DNA from: Planctomycetaceae bacterium
GTDB taxonomy: Bacteria > Planctomycetota > Planctomycetia > Pirellulales > Lacipirellulaceae
Reading direction: 5' to 3'
Length of the DNA stretch: 64,000 nucleotides
NCBI GenBank assembly: GCA_003233055.1
Contig: QIKP01000009.1
Coordinates: forward strand, 59,274 to 123,273
A program made the position numbers and the translations under genes. This document shows, in pieces, positions 1 to 9,042 of this stretch. The notes under the pieces are model-generated. The model was not told the DNA's origin. It searched no databases and worked only from the letters and a program-made list of their open reading frames with translations. Every line of letters begins with the position of its first letter. Positions within the stretch are counted from its first letter, which is position 1.

Positions 1-1
1 C

Positions 2-739
2 TTGATGCCCTCTGACATCACGGGCTCGCCGATTTTCAACATGAAAACCCAGGAGTTTCATTTCCGTCCCGGGCCCATCTTTACGCAGTTGCTTCTGGCC
101 GACGAGATCAACCGGTCTCCCGCCAAGACCCATGCAGCGCTGCTGGAAATCATGCAAGAGAAGCGAGTGACGGTGGAAAGGACGACCCATCAACTCGATC
201 CACCGTTCCTTGTAATGGCGACACAAAACCCCATCGAGTCGGAAGGAACCTACAATTTGCCCGAAGCTCAGCTTGACCGGTTTATGTTTAAAGTGAGAGT
301 CGATTACCCGACCGCCGAGGAGGAAGCCCGCGTCCTCAAGGAGCATAGCCGGCAAGTGGCGGTAGAGGATCGGCTCGAGGAGGAGGTCGCCACGGTAGCG
401 AGCCCGGCGCAAATTGTTGACGCGACCGCTCAATGCGGGGAGGTGCTGGTCGCGGACGAATTGGTCGACTACATCAACCAGTTGGTTCGCCAAACCAGGG
501 TTTGGCCACAGTTCTATCTAGGGGCGTCGCCCCGGGCCGGTATCGCTTTGATGCAAGGGGCGCGGACGCTCGCCGCCTTCCGAGGTCGCGACTACGCCAT
601 TCCCGACGACATCCGCGACATTGCGCTTCCTGCCTTGAGGCATCGGGTCATCTTGACTGCCGAGGCGGAAGTCGAGGGCCACCTTGTCGACCTTGCGTTG
701 CAAGCAATGATTCGAACCGTCCAGGTGCCACGGATGTAA
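2..739 (+). CDS. MoxR-family AAA+ ATPase, 5' end outside window
   Basis: C-terminal 245 residues of a MoxR-type AAA+ ATPase; the reading frame is open to the left edge, so the N-terminus with the Walker A loop is missing. Visible are Walker B (LLADEINR), the sensor 1 region (MATQNPIESEGTYNLPEAQL) with the arginine-finger segment after it, and the AAA lid domain with GASPRAGIALMQGAR. MoxR proteins are chaperone-like ATPases that usually act with DUF58/von Willebrand A proteins in maturation of enzymes or envelope stress. The usual DUF58 partner does not follow here: the next gene is convergent. The C-terminus looks complete. Family assignment is firm, the substrate is unknown. Confidence 0.93.
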   Translation: MMPSDITGSPIFNMKTQEFHFRPGPIFTQLLLADEINRSPAKTHAALLEIMQEKRVTVERTTHQLDPPFLVMATQNPIESEGTYNLPEAQLDRFMFKVRVDYPTAEEEARVLKEHSRQVAVEDRLEEEVATVASPAQIVDATAQCGEVLVADELVDYINQLVRQTRVWPQFYLGASPRAGIALMQGARTLAAFRGRDYAIPDDIRDIALPALRHRVILTAEAEVEGHLVDLALQAMIRTVQVPRM

Positions 740-789
740 GTTCGAGTTTAGCCCGTTGACGCAGCCCCGATGAATGCAGCCCAAGTGGG

Positions 790-2013
790 CTATTCGGTTT
801 CGACGAATACCGGTACGGCGTGCTGCGCCTCGTCAAGCAACAAGCATGATTGGCTTTGTTCAACGAGCCGTTGGAGTTCGGTGTTGCTGGCGATTCGTGC
901 CATGCCGAGATTCTCGACGATCCCTTCGTTCAACTGGCTCATGAAGAAGACAGGTCCTCGGCTGAGTGCTTTGTAGAGTTCCCAGGCAGCCGCGGCGTCG
1001 GGGGAGGTTTGGTCTCCTATCTGGGTCGCTCGCTCCAGTTCGCCACCTGCTGCGATCAGTTCGCTTAGCGATTCTCCCAGTGGCTCGTCGAGATCGGTGC
1101 AAATCGCCACGGCGCTCGCTTCGTCGTCGACGGCCAGCGACGCGGCAAACAGCGCGCGGGCCACATTCTGCCACGTTTGTTCTTCAGGTCCACCGGTGAG
1201 CGTTGCCACCACGAGGCTGGCGCGTTGGCCGACCGGGACCCTCCAAAGCGTCTCGCACTGCTTGGCGATAACCTGGGCGACTTCCTCTGGCGCGCCGGCC
1301 ACCACGTCCGCCACACCCCCCCCATGCCCCGGCACGACCTGCAACACCAGCGGCGCGCTGAGCTTCCAGCCCGCCTGTTCGGTCTGTCGCCGACGGCGCG
1401 CACCAGCCGTCGGTGAGTCGAGCCCGTCGCCTTGGGCGTACTGACAAATCGTCTCGTGATCACCGAACCGGGGGAAGAGAGCATCGAACGGGCCGCGATA
1501 GTCTCGCGACTCCACCAGCCGGGCGCAGCCGACCGGGATCACTAGGTCGGCCTCGAACAGCTCGCGATTCATCATCAGCGGTTTTTCGTTCACTGCCGCA
1601 ACGTAGCCAAGCGAATGCTCGTCGGTCGGATCATGTCCCACGAGTCGGCAGCCTTCGGCGACGAGGTCCTCGATTTGCGGCCGGAGTCGATCGGCGTCGG
1701 CCTGATTGCCCGCGACGATGACGATCGAGTCGTTCCGAATTTCCGCCTGCTTCAAAAAATCGACCACCCCCCGTACCACCTGGGCCGGCTCCCGAAGACC
1801 TTCGCCAATCGCAATGGCGATCAAATCACCTGGCGTGAGCGCCTGGTTGAGTGATGGAAATCCGTAGGGCGACTCGAGCGCTGCTCGTGTCGCCACAGCG
1901 ACGTCGATCTGGTCGGTCGTCGCATCGGTCAGCGAGCCAACGCAGATGCCTTCGTCGAGAGTCAGCTCAACCGGTGGCGATTGGCCAATTCGTAGTTGGG
2001 TTGGGGTCGTCAT
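790..2013 (-). CDS. LarA-fold (DUF2088) protein, divergent
   Basis: A 407-residue protein related to nickel-dependent lactate racemase LarA. The order of segments matches the family: an N-terminal domain, a central LVGHDPTDEHSLGYV segment holding the HD pair, then MNRELFEADLVIPVG, which corresponds to the conserved NR...EADLVI motif. Where LarA normally has a PHxxAGFSGGxK segment, supplying a catalytic histidine and the lysine that holds the nickel-pincer cofactor, this protein reads CARLVESRDYRGPFDALF. I therefore infer it is not an ordinary lactate racemase. It stands alone: no LarB, LarC or LarE cofactor genes are nearby. It converges on the MoxR gene and is divergent from the lipoprotein gene at 2198. 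Confidence 0.75.
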   Translation of the reverse strand: MTTPTQLRIGQSPPVELTLDEGICVGSLTDATTDQIDVAVATRAALESPYGFPSLNQALTPGDLIAIAIGEGLREPAQVVRGVVDFLKQAEIRNDSIVIVAGNQADADRLRPQIEDLVAEGCRLVGHDPTDEHSLGYVAAVNEKPLMMNRELFEADLVIPVGCARLVESRDYRGPFDALFPRFGDHETICQYAQGDGLDSPTAGARRRRQTEQAGWKLSAPLVLQVVPGHGGGVADVVAGAPEEVAQVIAKQCETLWRVPVGQRASLVVATLTGGPEEQTWQNVARALFAASLAVDDEASAVAICTDLDEPLGESLSELIAAGGELERATQIGDQTSPDAAAAWELYKALSRGPVFFMSQLNEGIVENLGMARIASNTELQRLVEQSQSCLLLDEAQHAVPVFVETE

Positions 2014-2197
2014 GGATTACCGATAGTGAAAGTCGTAGGGGACCCTTTCCCGTGTCGCCTCTTGATGAATGCAGGGGGAGAGGATGTCGAACTACGTAGT
2101 CTACGAGGCCTGCCGGCGTTGGTCGAGTAGGGCCGGTTATGGTAAAGTGGTCGCGTTTGTGCTTTGTGTTGTTCCGTCAGGATGGAATCGAGGACCG

Positions 2198-3124
2198 ATG
2201 ATGCCCTTCCTATTTCGCACGATTTTGATTGCCGGAGTGGCGTTCGCCACCTGTCCCGGGTGCGGCCCGGCGTCGAAGGTCGACTCGCCTGATCGAGAGG
2301 CGGCCTCGGCACAGAACGGGCCGACGGCGGTCGAAGTCATTGAGAAGATGGTCGCCGTCTACCGTGAGGTGGAAACTTACATGGACAATGCCGAGTATGG
2401 CCAGCATTTTGTGCGGGCGGACGATGGCATTCAGCGGCAAGGGCCGCCGACCATGGTGTCGGTTCTCTTCGAGAGGCCCGATCGTTTTCGCATCACTCGA
2501 CACGAACCGAAGCAGGATGGCCAGGACCAACGGACGCTGGTGGTGAGCAATGGTGAGAAGCTGCAGGCGACGATCACCGCGCTCTACCCGCAGCAACTCG
2601 AGTTGCCCGCCCCAGAAACGGCGACGATCGAGAAGGTCGCTCCCGATCCACTTTTGCACAAGGTATTGTTTCCCGTACCGGTTGCCGATATTTTTCCGCA
2701 ACTCAACCTTTTGCTCGCTCCCGACGCAAAAAGGACTTGGCTGCCGGCAGAGCGAGACTCGCTCGTCATGCTCCCGAGCAAGGATTTCCAGCCTCGCGAC
2801 GCCGACCCCAGGTCTTGCTTCCTTGTAAAAATCCCCACCACGGCAGGCCCGCAGATCGCCTGGATCGACCAAGAAACCTACTTGTTGCTCCGCATCGAAT
2901 TGCCCTCGGAGGAAGTCCGGAAAAAGCTCTACCCCGATACCGAGTTTAGCAGTTTCGCATTTCGGTTCGATTTCTACGACGCACTGGCTGGCGTGACGCT
3001 TCCCGACGAGGCATTTCAGTTGTCGGAGAACGAGCAGGGAACCGAAATCGTCAGCCAGTTTCACGACCTGCCGCCAGAGGAAGTGAAAGCAGCCGAGAAC
3101 AAGAAAGTTAAAGAGACCGAGTAG
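2198..3124 (+). CDS. Putative lipoprotein, LolA/DUF2092-like
   Basis: About 308 residues from the ATG at 2198 (a second ATG follows at 2201). The start is chosen because it places a hydrophobic segment, FRTILIAGVAFATCPGC, at the N-terminus with a lipobox-like cysteine. An upstream in-frame start at 2069 would bury this signal. The remainder (VEVIEKMVAVYREVETYMDN, then alternating beta-strand segments such as TLVVSNGEKLQATI and AWIDQETYLLLRIELP) resembles the outer-membrane-lipoprotein-carrier-like fold of DUF2092 proteins common in planctomycetes. Fold assignment is by pattern only. It ends with a lysine/glutamate-rich tail. The gene stands alone, 135 bases before the phosphoglycerate kinase gene. 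Confidence 0.6.
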   Translation: MMPFLFRTILIAGVAFATCPGCGPASKVDSPDREAASAQNGPTAVEVIEKMVAVYREVETYMDNAEYGQHFVRADDGIQRQGPPTMVSVLFERPDRFRITRHEPKQDGQDQRTLVVSNGEKLQATITALYPQQLELPAPETATIEKVAPDPLLHKVLFPVPVADIFPQLNLLLAPDAKRTWLPAERDSLVMLPSKDFQPRDADPRSCFLVKIPTTAGPQIAWIDQETYLLLRIELPSEEVRKKLYPDTEFSSFAFRFDFYDALAGVTLPDEAFQLSENEQGTEIVSQFHDLPPEEVKAAENKKVKETE

Positions 3125-3259
3125 CGAGGCCTGCCTCGCCAGTCCGACGAGGGACCTTCGCGCATGAACGGCTCGCGCGATAGAATGACCCCCGAGCAGA
3201 ACCTCTCCGTTCCCCCTACGGTTTGGCCCCACCCACCCACACGAGGAGCTACGTTTTCC

Positions 3260-4645
3260 ATGTCGATCCCTTCCGACACGATGCAATCTTGGTGCGAGAA
3301 GCTCATTGCCGGCCGCGAGGCGGCACCCGACCTGGAACTCCAGGACTATCTCGACGCGATCCCGCGACTCGAATCCCTTGCCGACCTGCCAAGTGGTACG
3401 CCGGTACTGGTGCGTGGCGACGTCGATGCCAAACCGGGGAAAGAAATCGGCCAAGGGGACATCCGGTTGCGGTCGATGGTCGAAACGCTCCAATTCGGTC
3501 AGCAGCAGGGCTGGAAGCAGATCGTCTTTGGCCACATCGGTCGCGACCCGGAGCAGAGCCTCGACAAAGTCGCCAGCCGGCTTGGCCAACTCCTGGGCTG
3601 CGAAGTGCAACTCCTGAGCGACTGGCTCGACGAAGAGTCGATGACCGTCCGACCGGAAGTGGTCTCCGCGATCGAGTCGGCCTCGCCAGGCGCAATCCTG
3701 TTGCTCGACAATACTCGTAAGTACGCCATCGAGCGTGCGTTGTGGAAGGCGAAGCCAGCCGATTTGCCAGGGTTGGCATCGAAGCTCGCCAAGTTCGCAA
3801 GCGAAATGGCTGCGAAAGTCGCCAAGGTTTACGTCAACGAGGCGTTCAGTGCTGGCTCGCTCGATGCGTCGAGCGTCGTCGTGCCGGCTGCCATGGACCG
3901 GGTCGCTTTGGGGAAATACGCGGCGGGTGAATTCGATGGCCCCATGCAGCAATGCTTAAAAGCGTCGCTGGCGGTCTTTAGTGGCATTAAGATCGACAAA
4001 CTGGACGACATGGAGGCGATGATCGCCCGTGGCTCGATCAAGCAGATTTTTGCGTCGGGCTCTCTCGCCATGGCGATCCGCAAAGCGATTGGCGAGCTGG
4101 ACGACGCGCCGGTGTCGCTTGGCGCTGCCGAGGATCCAGCCAACCGTGGGGAGCCTTGGTACATCCCCGAAAATCGTGTCGCGCAGGCGAAGGAGATCGT
4201 GGCCGACGGGCGCGAAAAAGGGATTACCTTCACGGTCCCCTGCGACTCGGTGCTCGGCGATGGCTCGGTAAAAGACAAACTCGAACCGACCGACCAGCAG
4301 TTTGACATTGGTCCAAAGTCGATTGAGAAATTTCACGAGGCGGTCGGCACCTTTATTGAAAAACATGGAGCGGGCGCTGTCGCGTTTCACAACGGTGTCT
4401 TTGGAATGTTCGAGGATCCACGATTCGAGACCGGCACCAAGGCCTGGTTCCCTGAACTGAAGCGAATGAAGGAGGCGGGCGTCGAGGTCTACGTTGGCGG
4501 TGGCGAAGGAGGCAAGGCACTCGATCGTTACGGCGCACCCGATTGGGTGACCCATACCTTCACCGCCGGCGGCACGGTGCTCAACGCACTCGGAAGCGAG
4601 CCGGTCCCCTACCTTGCAGCCCTGCGACTGGCCGTAGCAACGTGA
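3260..4645 (+). CDS. pgk: Phosphoglycerate kinase, divergent
   Basis: A 461-residue protein whose motif order follows phosphoglycerate kinase, the glycolytic enzyme exchanging phosphate between 1,3-bisphosphoglycerate and ADP. Recognisable are LVRGDVDAKPG (family RVDFNVP), FGHIGRDP (SHLGRP), LLLDNTRKY (LLENLRF), NEAFSAGSLDASSV (DAFGxAHRxxAS), FSGIKIDKLDDM (GGAKVSDKI) and a C-terminal VTHTFTAGGTVLNAL (H.STGGGA). The lysine of the GAKV segment is kept. The adenine/phosphate loop near the C-terminus reads GGGEGGKALD instead of the usual GGGDS/T. The protein is longer than the typical 390-400 residues, with extra sequence at the N-terminus and before the C-terminal domain. The ATG at 3260 is preferred to an in-frame upstream start at 3164. 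No gap or tpi neighbour is present. Confidence 0.85.
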   Translation: MSIPSDTMQSWCEKLIAGREAAPDLELQDYLDAIPRLESLADLPSGTPVLVRGDVDAKPGKEIGQGDIRLRSMVETLQFGQQQGWKQIVFGHIGRDPEQSLDKVASRLGQLLGCEVQLLSDWLDEESMTVRPEVVSAIESASPGAILLLDNTRKYAIERALWKAKPADLPGLASKLAKFASEMAAKVAKVYVNEAFSAGSLDASSVVVPAAMDRVALGKYAAGEFDGPMQQCLKASLAVFSGIKIDKLDDMEAMIARGSIKQIFASGSLAMAIRKAIGELDDAPVSLGAAEDPANRGEPWYIPENRVAQAKEIVADGREKGITFTVPCDSVLGDGSVKDKLEPTDQQFDIGPKSIEKFHEAVGTFIEKHGAGAVAFHNGVFGMFEDPRFETGTKAWFPELKRMKEAGVEVYVGGGEGGKALDRYGAPDWVTHTFTAGGTVLNALGSEPVPYLAALRLAVAT

Positions 4646-4676
4646 GTTCGTAGGCATCGCGACTAGCCCCGGCGAT

Positions 4677-4690
4677 GCCGCTTCAGCGGC
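4677..4690. repeat. Dispersed palindrome core GCCGCTTCAGCGGC
   Basis: A 14-base near-palindrome just after pgk, between convergent genes. The same core occurs at 17734, 17843, 54123, 55119 and 55164, always outside genes. Looks like a REP-type intergenic element. Confidence 0.7.
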
Positions 4691-4737
4691 GTTGGAGCGG
4701 AGGGAGACCAAGATTTGTGTGCCTTCCATTGAGTTTG

Positions 4738-5148
4738 TCAGGGGGTGCGGTAGCCCTTCAAGAAGGCACGGACGATCCGTCCCGAAAAACCGAAGAGGGG
4801 GAGGCCCAAGGTCAGCCCGGCAAAGCAGGCTAAAGGATCGCGGAGCACGCCCTCGGTGCGGAGTGCGATCGAGAGCGCTACGCCCCCAGCGACCAGGGTC
4901 ATCGCAATCGCCAGCGGCCCGGACGCATCGAAGGCCGAATGGATTCGGACCACGCCAATGCAGACGGCGGCGATGGCCAACCCGACGAGGAACGACCAAC
5001 CAAAGATCGGGAAAAAAAGCAGCATGGCCCGCCCCGCCGCCGCGCAAAGGGCCATGGCGGCCATGAGGATCAGCATCGCACGAATTGGAAAACGGACGGT
5101 TGTACCGGACGTGGACGCGTTCGCCTTGTGATTCAGAGGGTCAGCCAT
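4738..5148 (-). CDS. Small integral membrane protein, unknown
   Basis: A 136-residue hydrophobic protein with about four membrane segments: AMLILMAAMALCAAAGRAML, FGWSFLVGLAIAAVCIGVV, LAIAMTLVAGGVALSIAL and LACFAGLTLGLPLFGF. I do not recognise a family. Its start codon overlaps the last 8 bases of the upstream glmM-like gene, so the two are probably translated from one message. The N-terminal 24 residues are polar and cytoplasmic-looking. Function unknown. Confidence 0.6.
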   Translation of the reverse strand: MADPLNHKANASTSGTTVRFPIRAMLILMAAMALCAAAGRAMLLFFPIFGWSFLVGLAIAAVCIGVVRIHSAFDASGPLAIAMTLVAGGVALSIALRTEGVLRDPLACFAGLTLGLPLFGFSGRIVRAFLKGYRTP

Positions 5149-6478
5149 GGAGAACCTCGGCCGCCTCGTCGCACAACTGGCGGGCTACTTTTTCAGTTGG
5201 CGCTTCCGCGATCGCGCGAACGATCGGCTCGGTGTTGCTCGCCCGCACCAAGAGCCATCGGTCGGGCCAGTCGAGCCTTAGGCCATCCATGCGATTGGCC
5301 TTTGCCGCGTGGAAGTGGGTTTCGAGCCGGTCGAGTGCGGCATCGACTTTCTCGGGGGCGAGTTGAACTTTCGCTTTGTGGATCGCATAGCGAGGTAGCT
5401 CGTCGACCAATTGGCTGAGGGGTAGCTCTCGTTCCGCCATGGCGTCGAGCACCATCGCCATGCTGACCATGCTGTCGCGGACGCCAATCACCTGCGGATG
5501 AATCACGCCGCCGTTTCCTTCCCCTCCCAGTACCGCCGCATGTTGGATCATGGCATCCACGACGTTCGCTTCGCCAACCGCCGAGTGAAAAAAGGGCACG
5601 CCATATTTCTCGGCAAGGTCTTGGGTCATTCGGCTGGTCGAGCAGTTGGTCACCACCGGGCCAGGCGTCTTGCGCAGGAGGTGGTCGGCACAGAGGGCGA
5701 GCGTGTATTCTTCGCCGACGTAGCGTCCCTTTTCGTCGATCAGCGCGAGCCGATCGGCATCGGGGTCTTGGCAAAATCCGACGGCAACGTTTTCTTTCGC
5801 CACTCGTTCGCAAACACCGCGCAGGTTCTCGGCGGTCGGTTCGGGGGTGTGAAGAAAGTTGCCAGTCGGTTCGGTGCCGATGGCTACGATTTCGCAGCCT
5901 AGTTTTTCGAGGAGAGGGCTGCCCACAACACCTCCTGCCCCATGATTGGAGTCGAGCAGCACGCGAAACTTCTGCCCGCGGATCCGCTTATCGTCGATGA
6001 GCGGCTCGATCAATTTCCAATGCTCGCGGACCGAGTCGACGAGCGGCTCGACGCCACCGATCTGGTCATGCGCCACCCACTTGCACTCTCCTGCCAAGTA
6101 ACGCCGCTTGACTTGCTCTCCTTCACCGGCTGGAATCACTCGGCCATCGGCACCAAACAGCTTGAGTCCGTTGTACTCTGCCGGGTTGTGGCTCGCGGAG
6201 ACCTGCACTCCGCCGACGCAGCGGTGATGCTTGATCAACACGCCGGTCGTTGGCGTGGCGCAAGGGCCCGCATCGAGGACCGTGTGGCCCGTGGCAACGA
6301 GCGCGGCACGGACCGCCTCGCAGAGCATGGGCCCCGTTGCCCGGCCATCGTACGAGACGACGACCCGCCCCGCCGGTAACTCCGAAGCAAACGCCCCGAC
6401 GTACCTCGAGACCAACTCCGGCGAGAGCGACTTGCCAACGATACCACGGAGGCCAGAAACGGTAATGATCGGTTGCAT
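5141..6478 (-). CDS. glmM: Phosphoglucosamine mutase / phosphohexomutase
   Basis: A 445-residue alpha-D-phosphohexomutase. All four active-site elements are visible: the phosphoserine loop VSASHNPAEYNG (Ser96), the metal loop DPDADR (238-243), the sugar loop GGEGNGG (about 319-324) and the phosphate-binding RASNTEPIVR (412-421). Length and loop spelling fit GlmM (glucosamine-6-phosphate to glucosamine-1-phosphate, for UDP-GlcNAc) or a phosphoglucomutase/phosphomannomutase; the two cannot be separated by eye. The sugar loop G-E-G-N-G-G differs slightly from the GEQSGH of classical GlmM, which leans toward the broader PGM/PMM or archaeal-type GlmM group. The small membrane-protein gene downstream overlaps it. 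Confidence 0.85.
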   Translation of the reverse strand: MQPIITVSGLRGIVGKSLSPELVSRYVGAFASELPAGRVVVSYDGRATGPMLCEAVRAALVATGHTVLDAGPCATPTTGVLIKHHRCVGGVQVSASHNPAEYNGLKLFGADGRVIPAGEGEQVKRRYLAGECKWVAHDQIGGVEPLVDSVREHWKLIEPLIDDKRIRGQKFRVLLDSNHGAGGVVGSPLLEKLGCEIVAIGTEPTGNFLHTPEPTAENLRGVCERVAKENVAVGFCQDPDADRLALIDEKGRYVGEEYTLALCADHLLRKTPGPVVTNCSTSRMTQDLAEKYGVPFFHSAVGEANVVDAMIQHAAVLGGEGNGGVIHPQVIGVRDSMVSMAMVLDAMAERELPLSQLVDELPRYAIHKAKVQLAPEKVDAALDRLETHFHAAKANRMDGLRLDWPDRWLLVRASNTEPIVRAIAEAPTEKVARQLCDEAAEVLHG

Positions 6479-6503
6479 GGACGGGAAAAGGGGTGAGAGG
6501 TTT

Positions 6504-6561
6504 GCGAGCCGGGTCGTCCCCGACCCCGGAGGCAGCCGCGGGCGGGGACGCCACGGCTCGC
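6504..6561. repeat. Imperfect inverted repeat, GAGCC...CGTCCCCG type
   Basis: Arms at 6504-6522 and 6543-6561 (19 bases, two mismatches) in the gap between the divergent glmM and apbE genes. A related element lies at 15617-15670 and a shorter one at 49314-49343, suggesting a second dispersed repeat family. Confidence 0.6.
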
Positions 6562-6645
6562 GGCGGGGAACGCCGCTCCCACGGTCTCCCGACTACTTTC
6601 CCCTGTACGCTGCTTCTTGTCCACGGGGCGGCTATACTACACTCC

Positions 6646-7770
6646 ATGCCGGATCGACCTTCTTCCTCACGACGCGACTTTCTCACGGGCAAAGCGGCCG
6701 GGCGGGCGGCGGCGGATGCGATGGAGCGGACGGCGGATCGGGTTGGTGAAATGGCCCAAGGGTTGTTGCCCGCCACCGAAAAGGGCGACTCGCCCGAAGC
6801 CCATTACGTGGTGAAGCTCGGGCGGCGGGCCATGGCGTGCGACTTCGAGATTCGCCTCAATGCGGGCAGTCAGCAAGAATCGAGCGACACCCCTGCAGCC
6901 ATGGCGGCGCTCGACCTGATCGAACAGCTCGAAGCGCAACTCACCGTCTATCGTGAGACGAGCGAGATCCTCGAGATCAATCGCCGCGCCGCTGATGGCC
7001 GGGGTAGTGAATGGATCGAGGTCGAGCCGCAGTTGTTCAAAATGCTAGAATACGCGGACCAGCTTTACCGCGAGACGAACGGAGCGTTCGATTTGACAGG
7101 TGGTCCACTCTCGAAAGTGTGGGGATTCCACGACCGGCGGGGGCGTAGGCCGACCGAAAAGGAAATCGAAACCGCTTACGAGCGCGTCGGCTGGGACAAA
7201 GTGGAACTCAACCGCGATACCCAACAGATTCGCTTTCGAGAACCCGGCGTCGAGATCAACGTCAACAGCCTCGGCAAAGGTTACGCGCTCGACCGCGCGG
7301 CGGAGCTGCTGCAGCAGGCGGGTGTGGAGGACTACCTCTTCCACGGCGGTCGCAGCACCCTTCTCGCCCACGGCGACCGCGACAGCGAACAAGGCTGGAC
7401 CGTCGGCATCCGCCACCCGCTTCGTCCCCAGGAACGGATCGCCCGGTTCTCGCTCCAAAACCAAGCTCTGTCGACCTCCGGATCGGCCACGCAGTCGTTT
7501 CGCCATCGCGACCGGCGTTACGGCCATCTTATCGATCCACGTACTGGTTGGCCTACCGAGGGGATTTATTCGGCGACGGTCATCGCCCCAACCGCGATGG
7601 AAGCCGACGCCTTGTCGACGGCGTTTTACGTGATGGGGGCGGACGCCGCCGAAGCGTATGTCGAAGCGTATGTCGAAGCGTATTGTGCCGCACGGCCTCC
7701 CCTCCAGGCGATGCTTGTTCTCCCCACACGCATCGAAGGAGAGGTCGACGTGCGCCGGTTTAATCTGTAG
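6646..7770 (+). CDS. apbE: FAD:protein FMN transferase (ApbE family)
   Basis: A 374-residue ApbE-type flavin transferase, which moves FMN from FAD to a threonine of target proteins in the cell envelope. Family marks include RRAMACDFEIRL near residue 60, the DLTGGPLSKVWGFHDR segment (family D.t.gpL...WGf), VNSLGKGYALDRA, LSTSGSATQSF, YGHLIDPRTGWP and EADALSTAFYVMG with the metal-binding Asp/Thr pair. The N-terminus carries SRRDFLTGKAAG, a twin-arginine-like sequence, but the hydrophobic stretch that should follow is poor, so export is uncertain. A 12-base unit repeated nearly three times at 7651-7683 encodes a YVEAYVEAY insert in the C-terminal helix. No obvious flavoprotein target is adjacent. 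Confidence 0.9.
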   Translation: MPDRPSSSRRDFLTGKAAGRAAADAMERTADRVGEMAQGLLPATEKGDSPEAHYVVKLGRRAMACDFEIRLNAGSQQESSDTPAAMAALDLIEQLEAQLTVYRETSEILEINRRAADGRGSEWIEVEPQLFKMLEYADQLYRETNGAFDLTGGPLSKVWGFHDRRGRRPTEKEIETAYERVGWDKVELNRDTQQIRFREPGVEINVNSLGKGYALDRAAELLQQAGVEDYLFHGGRSTLLAHGDRDSEQGWTVGIRHPLRPQERIARFSLQNQALSTSGSATQSFRHRDRRYGHLIDPRTGWPTEGIYSATVIAPTAMEADALSTAFYVMGADAAEAYVEAYVEAYCAARPPLQAMLVLPTRIEGEVDVRRFNL

Positions 7771-7832
7771 TTGCGACTACTTGCTCAGAAGATGGGCCAT
7801 CCAGAAGATGGGGGAAGGTCGTTCGGTCTCGA

Positions 7833-9011
7833 TCACGTTTCCCGTAATTTCGGATCGAGCGCATCGCGCAGCGCGTCGCCCAAAAAGTTGAGTGCGAAGA
7901 GCGTTATGCCAATCGCCGCGCTCGGGAAGACAACCAACCACCAGTAAGTTCGGACAGGGGTGATGACGTTGAGCCCTTCGCTGGCGAGCATCCCCCACGA
8001 AACGTCGGGCGATTCGACGCCGAGCCCGAGAAAGGACAAGAAAGCCTCGAACAGCATCACTCGGGGGATGGTGAGTGTCAGATAGACGATCACCACGCTC
8101 ATCACATTGGGCACAATATGGCGGGCAATGATGCGGGCCTGACCGACACCTAGTGCTCTGGCCGCCTCGACGTAGAGTTCTTCTTTGAGCGATAGCACCT
8201 GACCACGAACAACGCGCGCCATGGTGAGCCAGTAGATCGCGCCGACGACCAAGTAAAAAACAGTGATCCGGTCGATTCCATACTCGGCAAGCTGCTTTTT
8301 CAGTTGCTCTTCGCCCAAGATGGTAAGCAGAAAAATCACGACAAAGATAAAGGGGACCGAATACAAAATGTCGACGACGCGCATCATCAGCGAATCGACC
8401 CAACCTCCTGCAAATCCAGAAACGGCACCGTAGCTAACGCCCAAGACGAGCGACACCAGGGTGGCTACCAAACTGACGATCAGCGACACGCGAGCGCCCC
8501 AAAAAACACGCGACAAGACGTCGCGCCCGAGACTGTCTCGCCCGAAGTAGGAGGGAATCGAATACGATCCCCACACTCGCATTCGGCAGCGCGTCATCCA
8601 GCGGCTCCAGGCCCCCGTGTCGGTAAAACCGGCGTCTCGGTAAGGCCGATGGCGAGCATCGGTGATCGCTTTGTCGAGCCTCGCAATCTCCGCGACCCGA
8701 GAGGCATCCAGGCCTTGGCGTTTTGCTAGGAGTTCGGCTACGTCGGCGTTGGACTCGGCGATGTCGTCCAGCGTGATCGTCAGTCGGTCCGTTGGATCTC
8801 CGGTCCAACGCGGCGGCTCGAAGTCTCGGGAGGTGACGGTATTGTCGGAAGGCTGAAGGGGGAGGAGGGGGGTAAAAAAAGCTCCGGCGGTGACGACCGC
8901 CAAGATCGAACCACAGAACATGGCCAGTCGGTTCTGGCGCAGCTTCCTTCCCGCATCGCTCCAGAGCGACTTTCCTGTGGGGATCAGCGATTGAGGGGGT
9001 TCTGTTGCCAT
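7833..9011 (-). CDS. oppC: Oligopeptide ABC transporter permease OppC
   Basis: Inner-membrane permease of a peptide/nickel ABC importer, about 392 residues from the ATG at 9011, which leaves 31 bases after oppB; an upstream start at 9086 would overlap oppB. The BPD-transport signature EAARALGVGQARIIARHIVPN sits in the cytoplasmic loop that contacts the ATPase, and the C-terminus has the usual LGxGVxxPxxSWGxML (here LGLGVESPDVSWGMLA) and FALNFLGDALRDALDPK. OppC is normally near 300 residues. This one has roughly 90 extra residues between the first membrane segment and the GRDxLGRDVLSR motif, rich in charged residues (AESNADVAELLAKRQGLD) and predicted to be outside the membrane. Last gene of the cluster. 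Confidence 0.92.
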   Translation of the reverse strand: MATEPPQSLIPTGKSLWSDAGRKLRQNRLAMFCGSILAVVTAGAFFTPLLPLQPSDNTVTSRDFEPPRWTGDPTDRLTITLDDIAESNADVAELLAKRQGLDASRVAEIARLDKAITDARHRPYRDAGFTDTGAWSRWMTRCRMRVWGSYSIPSYFGRDSLGRDVLSRVFWGARVSLIVSLVATLVSLVLGVSYGAVSGFAGGWVDSLMMRVVDILYSVPFIFVVIFLLTILGEEQLKKQLAEYGIDRITVFYLVVGAIYWLTMARVVRGQVLSLKEELYVEAARALGVGQARIIARHIVPNVMSVVIVYLTLTIPRVMLFEAFLSFLGLGVESPDVSWGMLASEGLNVITPVRTYWWLVVFPSAAIGITLFALNFLGDALRDALDPKLRET

Positions 9012-9042
9012 GTCGTTGCCACGGGGGCGGCGCTGCTTTCTC

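Noticed and set aside
7651..7683. CRISPR-like repeat run
   Set aside because: A 12-base coding tandem repeat in apbE, without spacers; no CRISPR array or Cas gene appears in the window.
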